From VAUL01 sp964603155 (GTDB lineage: Bacteria; Desulfobacterota; Desulfuromonadia; Desulfuromonadales; BM103), in contig CAZRTZ010000022.1 in assembly GCA_964603155.1 (NCBI GenBank), positions 1 to 37,732 of the forward strand: 37,732 bases of DNA. Direction: 5' to 3'. Under the pieces are notes generated by a model, which was not told where the DNA came from, ran no database searches, and saw nothing but the letters and a program-made list of their open reading frames with translations. This document shows, piece by piece, positions 1 through 7,004 of the stretch (positions are counted from its first letter, which is position 1; every line of letters starts with the position of its first letter). The position numbers and the translations under genes are program-made.

Positions 1-1182
1 CCCTTCGACCACCACCTCGAGTTCGCGACCGACAAAACGCGCGGCAAACGCCACAAGTTTCTCCTCGCCGAGGCGACGCAGACGCTCGGCCCGCGATTTC
101 TTGAGCGCCTCGGAGAGGTGGCCGGACATCGCTGCGGCCGCAGTGCCGGGACGCTTGCTGAAAGGAAAGACGTGCAGGTGGGAAACCTCCATCTCGGCAA
201 CCAGCTGCAAGGTGTTCTCGAATTCGGCCTCGGTCTCCCCGGGAAAACCGCTAATCACATCGAGGCCGATGGCCACATCGGGGATTTCCGCGACGATCCG
301 CGCGACCAGCCTGCGGAAATCTTCGCGCCCATAAGTGCGGCGCATTCGTTTCAACACGCCATCATCACCCGCCTGCAGCGGGATATGCAGATGCGGGCAG
401 ATGATACGAGAAGCGGCGATGTGGTTTATCAGGGGTGCGTCGATCTCGGTCGGCTCGATGGAACCGAGGCGCAACCTCCGTACATGCGTCTCGCTTTCGA
501 TGCGTTGCAACAGCTGCAACAAACTCGAACGCGGCTGCAGATCGACCCCGTAGTTGCCGACATGGATGCCGGTCAGGACGATCTCCGCGACATTCTGCGC
601 GGCCAACTGCCCGAGTTGCGCAAGCACCTGTTCGATCGGCGCAGAGCGGCTCGGCCCGCGGGCGTGGGGGATGATGCAGTAGCTGCAGAAGGCGTCGCAG
701 CCGTTCTGGATCTGCACGAAGGCCCGCGAACGCCCGGCCATGGTCGACAGCACGGGGATCGCCGCCGCAGTTGCCTTGCGAATGTCGGCCACCGCCACCG
801 GACGCTCGGCGGCACGCCGCAGATGGCCGAGCAGATCTCGTTTCTCTTCATTGCCGATCACCAGTTCGACCCCTGGCAGGTCGGCCAGGGTCTGCGGGTC
901 GATCTGCGCGTAGCAGCCGGTCACCACCACCCGGCAGTGCGGGTTGAGGCGTCGGGCTCGACGCACCAGGTTGCGCGACTGGGCATCGGTAGCAGCCGTG
1001 ACCGTGCAGGTATTGACGATGACCAACTCCGCCCCGTCGGCAAAAGGCACGACCCGGTAACCGGCCTCGGCCAGGGCCTGATGCATCGCCGCCGTCTCGA
1101 ACTGATTGGTTTTGCAGCCGAGGGTGGCGAAGGAAACTGTGAGGCCGGGGGCTGAGGACTGGAGACTGATGCTTTTGCTCAT
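1..1182 (-). CDS. mtaB: tRNA (t6A37) methylthiotransferase MtaB, 3' end cut by window
   Basis: Radical-SAM enzyme that converts t6A37 to ms2t6A37 in ANN-decoding tRNAs. Reading the minus strand gives 394 codons before the window edge. The N-terminal UPF0004 domain shows its three cluster cysteines in LGCKTNQ, NTCTVT and TGCYAQ. The radical-SAM motif reads CDAFCSYC (CxxxCxxC), followed by IIPHARG. Relatives are usually about 430-440 aa, so only the last part of the C-terminal TRAM region is missing. The ATG at 1182 lies three bases after the mnmA stop, so it is the distal gene of the cysE-to-mtaB operon. Its first codons run through a short heptamer array. The MtaB rather than MiaB assignment rests on the overall motif pattern and this neighbourhood. 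Confidence 0.9.
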   Translation of the reverse strand, partial: MSKSISLQSSAPGLTVSFATLGCKTNQFETAAMHQALAEAGYRVVPFADGAELVIVNTCTVTAATDAQSRNLVRRARRLNPHCRVVVTGCYAQIDPQTLADLPGVELVIGNEEKRDLLGHLRRAAERPVAVADIRKATAAAIPVLSTMAGRSRAFVQIQNGCDAFCSYCIIPHARGPSRSAPIEQVLAQLGQLAAQNVAEIVLTGIHVGNYGVDLQPRSSLLQLLQRIESETHVRRLRLGSIEPTEIDAPLINHIAASRIICPHLHIPLQAGDDGVLKRMRRTYGREDFRRLVARIVAEIPDVAIGLDVISGFPGETEAEFENTLQLVAEMEVSHLHVFPFSKRPGTAAAAMSGHLSEALKKSRAERLRRLGEEKLVAFAARFVGRELEVVVEG

Positions 1183-1205
1183 CGCTCAGTACTCGGTACT
1201 CAGTA
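1150..1205. repeat. Two opposed heptamer arrays around the mnmA/mtaB junction
   Basis: At 1185-1205 the plus strand carries three tandem heptamers of form CTCRGTA, plus a diverged fourth copy (CTCATCG, 1178-1184). At 1150-1170 there are three copies related to GACTGAG, that is, the same unit in the opposite orientation. The first array covers the last codons and stop of mnmA and the mtaB start. The second encodes codons 5-11 of mtaB. Confidence 0.6.
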
Positions 1206-2295
1206 CAGGTTTATCAATCCACCCTCCCCCCAGCACTTCCTCGCCCCGATAAAAAACCGCCGCCTGGCCCGGGGTGACACCGGTCTGCGCCGAGTTCATG
1301 TGAATCAACACCTTGTCGCTGTCAATTATCTGGATTGTCGCAGGAACTTCATTATGACGATAACGGATGCGGCAGGCGGCTTCGAGGCTGTCGAGCGGGG
1401 GCGGAATGAGCCAGTTGACGCCGGTCACGGTGAAATCGGCAACCGCCAGATGGCGCTTCTCGCCGACGATGACCCGCTTGGCCGCGGCATCGATCCCCAC
1501 TACGAACAACGGCTCCGGCCAGGCAATCCCCAACCCCCTGCGCTGGCCGATGGTATAACGGTAGGTGCCGTGATGACGCCCAAGCAGTTTGCCGTCGATG
1601 TGGACGATGTCGCCGTCCATCAGCCCGGCGCCGCGCTGCTCTTCCAGGAAGCGCACATAGTCGCCGTCGGGAACGAAACAGATATCCTGGCTCTCGGCCT
1701 TCTCGGCCACGCGCAGCTGAAGACGCGCGGCATGGGCTCGGACTTCCTCCTTGGTCAGGCCCCCCAGGGGGAAGCGGACCATTGCCATCTGCGCCTGGGT
1801 CAGCGTGAAGAGAAAATAGCTCTGGTCCTTGGCGGCATCGATCCCCTTGCGCAAGGCATAGCGCGTGCCGTCGTGGGCGATTTGCGCATAGTGCCCCGTC
1901 GCCAGATAATCGGCCTCCAGCTCGATGGCACGGCGCAGCAGCAGTTCGAACTTGAGCTTCTGGTTGCAAAGAACGCAGGGGTTTGGGGTGCGCCCGGCAA
2001 AATAATCGTCGCAGAACGCGTCGATTACTGCACGGGCAAAGTCAGCTTCAAAGTTGACGACATAGAAGGGGATGTCGAGCTGTTCGGCCACGCGGCGCGC
2101 GTCGTAGACATCGTCGAGTGAGCAGCAGGTGCCGAAGTGCTGCCCGTCAGCTGCGGAGAAGTTGCGGTAATCCCAGATCTGCATGGTCAGGCCGATGACC
2201 TCGGCCCCCTGCTCCTTGAGCAGGGCTGCGGTGACCGACGAGTCTACCCCGCCGCTCATTGCCACCACCACGCGTTTTCCGGAAAAGTCTTCCAT
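1186..2295 (-). CDS. mnmA: tRNA-specific 2-thiouridylase MnmA
   Basis: ATP-dependent enzyme that puts sulfur on U34 of Lys, Glu and Gln tRNAs, using persulfide sulfur derived from a cysteine desulfurase. The product is 369 aa, normal for the family. The PP-loop motif SGGVDSS is at residues 14-20. The catalytic cysteine is expected in CVLCNQK (C110), with its partner in QDICFVPD (C206). The open frame extends further upstream, but the start is set at 2295 because the protein begins in family style with MEDFSGKRVVVAMSGG. The extension would run through the GGGGACAGAATT palindrome. It lies downstream of iscS and iscU, which fits its need for sulfur, and ends three bases before mtaB. Confidence 0.95.
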   Translation of the reverse strand: MEDFSGKRVVVAMSGGVDSSVTAALLKEQGAEVIGLTMQIWDYRNFSAADGQHFGTCCSLDDVYDARRVAEQLDIPFYVVNFEADFARAVIDAFCDDYFAGRTPNPCVLCNQKLKFELLLRRAIELEADYLATGHYAQIAHDGTRYALRKGIDAAKDQSYFLFTLTQAQMAMVRFPLGGLTKEEVRAHAARLQLRVAEKAESQDICFVPDGDYVRFLEEQRGAGLMDGDIVHIDGKLLGRHHGTYRYTIGQRRGLGIAWPEPLFVVGIDAAAKRVIVGEKRHLAVADFTVTGVNWLIPPPLDSLEAACRIRYRHNEVPATIQIIDSDKVLIHMNSAQTGVTPGQAAVFYRGEEVLGGGWIDKPVLSTEY

Positions 2296-2311
2296 AATGC
2301 TATCCGTCAAA

Positions 2312-2340
2312 ATGGGGACAGAATTGAATTCTGTCCCCAT
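2312..2340. repeat. 29-bp perfect palindrome with GGGGACAGAATT arms
   Basis: The arms are ATGGGGACAGAATT and its exact reverse complement around a single central G at 2326. It lies in the 106-bp iscU-mnmA spacer, 17 bases upstream of the mnmA ATG. Palindromes of this composition recur in genomes carrying REP-associated Y1 transposases; that link is recalled, not tested here. The hairpin could also influence mnmA expression. Confidence 0.7.
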
Positions 2341-2357
2341 CCCCTCTATTGCGATTC

Positions 2358-2405
2358 GTAGGGGCGCGGTTAGCGCGCCCATGAACGGGGAGACCCCGTC
2401 CTTAC
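2358..2405. repeat. GTAGGGGC palindromic element, copy 1 (iscU 3' end)
   Basis: This unit of about 48 bp contains two hairpins: GGGCGCG/CGCGCCC (2362-2380) and ACGGGG/CCCCGT (2385-2399). It begins GTAGGGGC on the plus strand and, read on the minus strand, begins GTAAGG. That GTAAGG supplies the TAA stop codon of iscU (2402-2404). It is related to the elements at 2799-2847, 22416-22466 and 25721-25748. Confidence 0.6.
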
Positions 2406-2770
2406 GGATGCGTTGCCTTGTAGTTCTTGATCGCCTCGTGCAACGCATCGGCCGCAAGGTTGGAACAGTGCATCTTCTGCGCCGGCAGGCCGTCGAGCGC
2501 CTCGGCCACCGCCTGATTGGAGAGCTCCAGCGCCTCATCGATCGTCTTGCCGATCGCCATTTCGGTGACCATCGACGAGGTGGCAATGGCCGCACCGCAA
2601 CCGAAGGTCTTGAACTTGACGTCGGTGATCACGTTGTTCTCGACCTTGAGGAAGATTTTCATGATGTCGCCGCAGGAAGCGTTCCCCACCTCCCCCACAC
2701 CATCCGGGTTCTCGATTTCGCCGACGTTGCGCGGGTTACTGAAGTGATCCATGACTTTTTCGGAATACAT
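2402..2770 (-). CDS. iscU: Fe-S cluster scaffold IscU (NifU N-terminal type)
   Basis: Small scaffold on which Fe-S clusters are assembled from iron and IscS-derived sulfur before transfer to apoproteins. The product is 122 aa, the usual single-domain length, with no NifU C-terminal domain. The three cluster ligands are C33 (ASCGD), C58 (FGCGAAIA) and C102 (HCSNLAAD); D35 of the SCGD motif is also present. The start at 2770 is chosen for MYSEKVMDHFSNPRNVG and an AAGGAG seven bases upstream; the open frame extends further but without a ribosome site. It sits between iscS and mnmA in the same direction. Relatives in this group are often called nifU. Confidence 0.94.
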   Translation of the reverse strand: MYSEKVMDHFSNPRNVGEIENPDGVGEVGNASCGDIMKIFLKVENNVITDVKFKTFGCGAAIATSSMVTEMAIGKTIDEALELSNQAVAEALDGLPAQKMHCSNLAADALHEAIKNYKATHP

Positions 2771-2798
2771 GCTCGGCTCCTTGATGGATATATCGGTC

Positions 2799-2847
2799 GC
2801 AGGGGCGCGATTCAGCACGCCCTGGGCGCCATGAATGGCGACCCTAC
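2799..2847. repeat. GTAGGGGC palindromic element, copy 2 (iscS 3' end)
   Basis: This diverged unit of about 49 bp fills most of the 73-bp iscS-iscU gap. Its ends are GCAGGGGCGCG and GACCCTAC, and it has an internal CGCCAT/ATGGCG hairpin (2827-2840). On the minus strand its terminal GTAGGG provides the TAG stop of iscS (2844-2846). Confidence 0.5.
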
Positions 2848-4049
2848 AATTTCTTCACTGTATCGCACGTCTCACACGCATCGACCTTGCCGCAATTGTA
2901 AAGGGGGCTCATATCGCGCAACCGCTGCACGATCGGCGGCAAGACCTCAAGGACGTAGTCGATATCTTCGGCGGTGGTATCCGAACCGAGACTGAAGCGG
3001 GTGCTGGAGTGAGCCAGCGTCACCTCGACGCACATGGCGCCAAGAACATGCGACGGCTCCAGCGATCCTGAGGTACAGGCCGACCCCGAAGATGCGGCGA
3101 TCCCCTTCATGTCGAGATTAAGGAGCAGCGACTCCCCCTCGATCCAGGCGAAGCTGACGTTCAGGGTGTTCGGCAGGCGCTCGGTCGGATGGCCGTTCAG
3201 CTTGATGTTCGGGATCGCGGCGAAAAGTCCCCGCTCCAAGCGATCCCGCAGCACCTTGATCCGGGCGTGGTTGGGCTCTCGCTCGGCCGTGGCCAACTCG
3301 CAGGCCTTCCCCAGGCCGACGATACCTGCAACATTAAGAGTACCGGCGCGGCGGTTGCGTTCCTGGTGGCCACCATGCATGAATTGAGTCAGGCGGGTAC
3401 CTCGACGGACGTAGAGGACGCCAACCCCCTTCGGCGCTCCTAGCTTGTGCCCGGACAGCGCCAGCAGATCGACGTTGTGCTTCTGGACATCGACATCCAG
3501 TTTGCCAACCGCCTGCACGGCATCGGTATGAAAGCGCACACCGTGCCGCCTGGCAATGGCGCCGATCTGCTCGATCGGAAAGATGGTGCCGGTCTCGTTG
3601 TTGGCCCACATCACCGAAATCAGAATGGTTTCGGGCGTAATCGCCCGCTCCAGTTCCTGCAGATCGAGCATGCCATCCTTGTCGACCGGCAAATACGTCA
3701 CCCTGCAACCGGTCTTCTCCAGGTAACGGCAGGTTTCCAGCACCGCCGGATGCTCGACAGCCGTCGTGATGATGTGATTGCCCTTCTCCTTCAGGGCGTC
3801 AACCGTCCCCTTGAGTGCCATGTTGTCGGCCTCGGTACCGCAGGAGAGAAAAACCACTTCGGCAGGGGAACAGTTGAGCAGGGCCGCCACCTGCTCGCGG
3901 GCCTTTTCTACAGCCCCGGACACCTGACGGCCAGCCCAATGCACGCTGGACGGGTTGCCAAATTGTTCACGATAAAACGGCAGCAGGGTTTCCAGAACCT
4001 CAGGCCTTACTGGCGTCGTGGCGTTGTAATCGAGATAAATGCGCTTCAC
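2844..4049 (-). CDS. iscS: Cysteine desulfurase IscS/NifS type
   Basis: PLP enzyme that removes sulfur from cysteine and passes the persulfide to IscU and thiolation enzymes. The product is 401 aa, with YLDYNATTPVRPEV at the start. H100 is in TTAVEH, the PLP lysine is K202 (SGHKLGAPKG), and the persulfide cysteine is C325 (SSGSACTSGS). The start is GTG at 4049, with AAGGAG seven bases upstream. The C-terminal tail adds three cysteines (C386, C392, C395 in CGKVDACETC), absent from E. coli IscS; NifS-like proteins of this group may share it. The stop codon lies inside a repeat element. It follows the Rrf2 gene by 33 bp and is co-oriented with iscU. Confidence 0.94.
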   Translation of the reverse strand: MKRIYLDYNATTPVRPEVLETLLPFYREQFGNPSSVHWAGRQVSGAVEKAREQVAALLNCSPAEVVFLSCGTEADNMALKGTVDALKEKGNHIITTAVEHPAVLETCRYLEKTGCRVTYLPVDKDGMLDLQELERAITPETILISVMWANNETGTIFPIEQIGAIARRHGVRFHTDAVQAVGKLDVDVQKHNVDLLALSGHKLGAPKGVGVLYVRRGTRLTQFMHGGHQERNRRAGTLNVAGIVGLGKACELATAEREPNHARIKVLRDRLERGLFAAIPNIKLNGHPTERLPNTLNVSFAWIEGESLLLNLDMKGIAASSGSACTSGSLEPSHVLGAMCVEVTLAHSSTRFSLGSDTTAEDIDYVLEVLPPIVQRLRDMSPLYNCGKVDACETCDTVKKL

Positions 4050-4075
4050 AGGTGAACTCCTTGAGTAATAACAGT

Positions 4076-4091
4076 TGTGGTCTCAACCACA
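4076..4091. promoter_or_regulatory. Small inverted repeat between the Rrf2 gene and iscS
   Basis: TGTGGT and ACCACA are perfect complements around a 4-base spacer. The repeat overlaps the stop codon of the Rrf2 gene and lies about 30 bases before the iscS GTG. It could be a processing or stabilising hairpin in the operon mRNA. It may also simply be chance at this length. Confidence 0.3.
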
Positions 4092-4499
4092 TTTCCTGGC
4101 ATCCCTGACCAGATCCGCAAGGGTGATCGAAGAGAGGAACTGGCGTACCCGTGCACCCAGACCCTGCCAGATTCCCTGCGAAAGGCAATTGTCCGTGCAC
4201 ACACAGCGACCCTCGGCATCCATGCACGATACCGGCACCAGCGACTCCTCAACGCTGTCGATAATTTCATCCACACGGATTTCCTCGGCCGGCCTGGCCA
4301 GAACGTAGCCGCCGCCGGGACCGCGCACGCTTCGCACAATCCTGCCGCGACGCAGTTTGACGAACAATTGTTCAAGATAGGCCAGAGAAATTCCTTCCCG
4401 GCCGGCAATGTCGTGGAGCGCCAACGGTCGTCCCTCACCGTAGAGGCTCAGGCTGATCATGGCACGCACTGCATACTGGGCCTTGGTGGAAATGCGCAT
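4083..4499 (-). CDS. Rrf2-family, IscR-like transcriptional regulator
   Basis: Winged-helix repressor of the Rrf2 family, probably sensing Fe-S or cysteine status and controlling its own operon. The product is 138 aa and starts MRISTKAQYAVRAM. The recognition region includes LAYLEQLFVKLRRGRIVRS and the family wing RGPGGGYVLAR (residues 59-69). Cysteines lie at 92, 99, 101 and 105. E. coli IscR uses C92, C98 and C104, so a cluster is plausible but the spacing differs; a CymR-like cysteine-metabolism role is the alternative. It lies one base after cysE and just before iscS. A palindrome over the cysE promoter is its likely operator. Confidence 0.88.
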   Translation of the reverse strand: MRISTKAQYAVRAMISLSLYGEGRPLALHDIAGREGISLAYLEQLFVKLRRGRIVRSVRGPGGGYVLARPAEEIRVDEIIDSVEESLVPVSCMDAEGRCVCTDNCLSQGIWQGLGARVRQFLSSITLADLVRDARKCG

Positions 4500-4500
4500 A

Positions 4501-5214
4501 TCAGGAACTCTGGCGGGTTTGTGACGATTGTTCGACCTGGGTTGCGTTCGTTCGATCGCGTTCCTCCAGACGAGAGGTCAATTCCTGGACTTTCTTTTCC
4601 AGGGCACGTATCTGATCAAACAGGCAGGCGATCGCCTTGGCTTCCGGATCAGGCAACTTGCCATGCTCAAGGTCGGGGCGCACCGATTCTTCCTGTTTTT
4701 CCTCCTGCATCACCACGCGTCCCGGGATGCCGACGACCGTGGCACTGGGAGGCACCTCCTTGACCACCACGGAATTGGAACCAACCTTGGCCCCCTTGCC
4801 GACGGTAAAAGGACCGAGAATCTTGGCTCCGGAGCCGATGACCACATTGTCATCCAGCGTCGGGTGGCGCTTGACCTTGTCCCAAGTGACCCCGCCGAGC
4901 GTCACACCGTGGTAGAGAGTGACGTTATCGCCGATCTCGGCGGTTTCGCCGATGACCACCCCCATACCGTGATCGATGAAGAACTTGTTGCCGATCCTTG
5001 CCCCGGGATGGATTTCAACTCCGGTGAAGAAACGGCCAAGATGCGAGATAAAGCGGCCGATGAAAAAGCAGTTATGTTTCCAGAACCAGTGGGCGATGCG
5101 ATAAAACCACACCGCGTGCAAACCCGGATAGCAGAAAATGATCTCGAGAACGCTGCGGGCGGCAGGGTCTCGGTCAAAAACCGAGTAGATATCATCGCGA
5201 ATCGTTTTAAACAC
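4501..5214 (-). CDS. cysE: Serine O-acetyltransferase CysE
   Basis: Makes O-acetylserine from serine and acetyl-CoA, the committed step of cysteine synthesis. The product is 237 aa, the short bacterial form without the longer E. coli N-terminus. The left-handed beta-helix region has the signature segments EIHPGARIG, FIDHGMGVVIGETAEIGDNVTLYHGVTLGG and KRHPTLDDNVVIGSGAKILG. A charged, probably coiled-coil tail (ALEKKVQELTSRLEERD) follows. The start is GTG at 5214, with GGAGG seven bases upstream; a longer frame upstream would run through the promoter. First gene of the operon, so cysteine supply is coupled to sulfur mobilisation by iscS. The antisense reading frames over it are shadows. Confidence 0.94.
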   Translation of the reverse strand: MFKTIRDDIYSVFDRDPAARSVLEIIFCYPGLHAVWFYRIAHWFWKHNCFFIGRFISHLGRFFTGVEIHPGARIGNKFFIDHGMGVVIGETAEIGDNVTLYHGVTLGGVTWDKVKRHPTLDDNVVIGSGAKILGPFTVGKGAKVGSNSVVVKEVPPSATVVGIPGRVVMQEEKQEESVRPDLEHGKLPDPEAKAIACLFDQIRALEKKVQELTSRLEERDRTNATQVEQSSQTRQSS

Positions 5215-5234
5215 GGTAGACCTCCACACACACT

Positions 5235-5259
5235 GATATCCTTCACTAGTGAATGGATA
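5235..5259. promoter_or_regulatory. Putative Rrf2 operator over the cysE transcription start
   Basis: The core TTCACTAGTGAA at 5242-5253 is a perfect 12-bp palindrome. It is flanked by TATCC and GGATA arms that are symmetric apart from one extra base. It abuts and partly overlaps the -10 box of the cysE promoter, where a repressor would block initiation. The Rrf2 regulator encoded two genes into the operon is the natural candidate. Confidence 0.55.
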
Positions 5260-5282
5260 GCATACCCGAGTAAAACTGTCAA
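5254..5282 (-). promoter_or_regulatory. Sigma-70 type promoter of the cysE operon
   Basis: On the minus strand TTGACA (5282-5277) is followed after 17 bases by TATCCA (5259-5254). The -35 is perfect and the -10 weak, as expected for a regulated promoter. The GTG start of cysE is about 40 bases downstream. Confidence 0.6.
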
Positions 5283-5420
5283 TTAATTTAAAGGGAGGGG
5301 AAAGGGCCAGGCTGACAGGCCGTTGAATTAGCACCTCTGGTGCCGATGAATTGCCCTGCGCGCGTTGAATTAGGCGTTACACGAATCAACGGTTCAGCAA
5401 CTATACGAAGCAACCAAAAT

Positions 5421-6935
5421 CTACAAAAAAAGCCCGTAGGCCGGATTCTGGCTCTCCTCGACATAGCGGTAACCAAGGCTATCGAGAAAGCCTTTCAACG
5501 CACGCTCTTGATCGGACGGCAATTCCAGGCCGATGAGAACCCGGCCGAAATCACCGCCATGCATCCGGTAGTGGAACAAGGAAATGTTCCAATCCGCCCC
5601 CATTGTCGAGAGAAAGCGTGACAGGGCACCGGGGCGCTCGGGAAACCAGAAGCGCAGCAACCGTTCGTTGCTGACAACCGGCGACCGTCCGCCGACCATG
5701 TAACGGACATGATCCTTGGCCAGTTCGTTGTCCGTGAGATCGACTGCGGGGAAACCACAGGTTTTGAGGCGTTCGGCAAAAAGCAGGCGCTCGGCATCGC
5801 CACGGATGGCGATCCCAACAAAAATATGGGCAGCGTCACGCCCGGCCAGGCGATAGTTGAACTCGGTGATATTGCGATCGCCGATAACCTCGTTACAGAA
5901 GCGCCGCAGCGAGCCAGGCTGTTCGGGGATGGTCACAGCGAACAGAGCTTCCTGTCGTTCGCCGACCAGCGTGCGCTCGGCCACGTAGCGCAATCGATCG
6001 AAATTCATGTTGGCCCCGGAATTGATCGCCACCAGCGTCTGCCCGCTCACCGCTTGTTCGCGCACATAGCGCTTGAGCCCAGCCAGAGCCAGCGCTCCTG
6101 CAGGTTCGGCAATGGAACGCGTTGCCTGGTAGATATTCTTTATCGCACTGCAGATTTCGTCGGTATCGACCCGTACCATGGCGTCGACGCACTGCCGGCA
6201 GATTTCGAAGGTCAGCTTCCCCACCTGGCGAACCGCCACCCCGTCGGCGAAAATCCCCACGGATTCGAGCACCACGCGCCGATGTTCTTCGAGTGAGTGT
6301 GCCATGGCATCACTCTCCACCGGTTCGACCCCGATCACCTTGATCTCCGGACGCAGCGCCTTGAGATAGGCTCCGACACCGGCGATCAGGCCGCCGCCAC
6401 CGACAGGGACGAAGACGGCGTCGATCTTCCCGGCACTCTGGCGCAACAGTTCATCGGCAACCGTCCCCTGACCGGCAATGACCAGTTCGTCGTCGAAGGG
6501 GTGGACGAAAACCATGCCGGTTTCCGCTGTCAGACGGTCGCAATGCTCGGCAGCCTCGGAATAGTTGTCGCCGAACAGCACCACCCGAGCGCCGAGGGCT
6601 TCGACTGCAGAGACCTTGATCGCCGGAGTGGTCACCGGCATGACGATGGTTGCCGAAATACCCAGGGAGCGGGCGGAAAAAGCCACCCCTTGCGCATGAT
6701 TACCGGCCGAGGCAGCTATCACTCCACGGGCACGCTCCTCATCGGTAAGGTGAGCGATTTTGTTGTAGGCCCCGCGAATTTTAAAAGAGAAAACCGGCTG
6801 CAGATCCTCGCGTTTGAGCAGCACCCGATTGTCAAAGGCCGCCGAAAGCACCGGCGCCTCCTCCAGAGGGGTTTCCACCGCCGCCTCGTAGACCCTGGAA
6901 GTCAGAACCTGCTTCAGCAGTTTATGCAAAGGCAT
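5421..6935 (-). CDS. ilvA: Threonine ammonia-lyase, biosynthetic (IlvA)
   Basis: PLP enzyme that deaminates threonine to 2-oxobutanoate, the first step of isoleucine synthesis. The product is 504 aa, close to the 514 aa of E. coli IlvA. The PLP lysine is K52 in FSFKIRGAYNK, SAGNHAQG is at 77-84, and the glycine loop GGGG is at 179-182. From about residue 328 there are two ACT-like regulatory segments, marked by VTIPEQPGSLRRF and FWFPERPGALSRF. These bind isoleucine/valine in the family, so feedback control is expected. The start at 6935 has GGAGG seven bases upstream. It stands about 140 bp upstream of the cysE promoter and 69 bp after the transporter gene. Confidence 0.95.
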   Translation of the reverse strand: MPLHKLLKQVLTSRVYEAAVETPLEEAPVLSAAFDNRVLLKREDLQPVFSFKIRGAYNKIAHLTDEERARGVIAASAGNHAQGVAFSARSLGISATIVMPVTTPAIKVSAVEALGARVVLFGDNYSEAAEHCDRLTAETGMVFVHPFDDELVIAGQGTVADELLRQSAGKIDAVFVPVGGGGLIAGVGAYLKALRPEIKVIGVEPVESDAMAHSLEEHRRVVLESVGIFADGVAVRQVGKLTFEICRQCVDAMVRVDTDEICSAIKNIYQATRSIAEPAGALALAGLKRYVREQAVSGQTLVAINSGANMNFDRLRYVAERTLVGERQEALFAVTIPEQPGSLRRFCNEVIGDRNITEFNYRLAGRDAAHIFVGIAIRGDAERLLFAERLKTCGFPAVDLTDNELAKDHVRYMVGGRSPVVSNERLLRFWFPERPGALSRFLSTMGADWNISLFHYRMHGGDFGRVLIGLELPSDQERALKGFLDSLGYRYVEESQNPAYGLFL

Positions 6936-7004
6936 TGGCAGCCTCCAAGCGGCGAGGATTCGAAAAAACAAGAGTCATGAAAGATTTGCCAGGATCAGAT
7001 TGCA

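Noticed and set aside
118..1155. A 345-codon plus-strand frame at the window start
   Set aside because: The minus strand encodes MtaB with all six cluster cysteines; this frame is its shadow.
2312..2847. An intact insertion sequence or transposase near the iscU-mnmA repeats
   Set aside because: Only short palindromes are present; there is no transposase frame.
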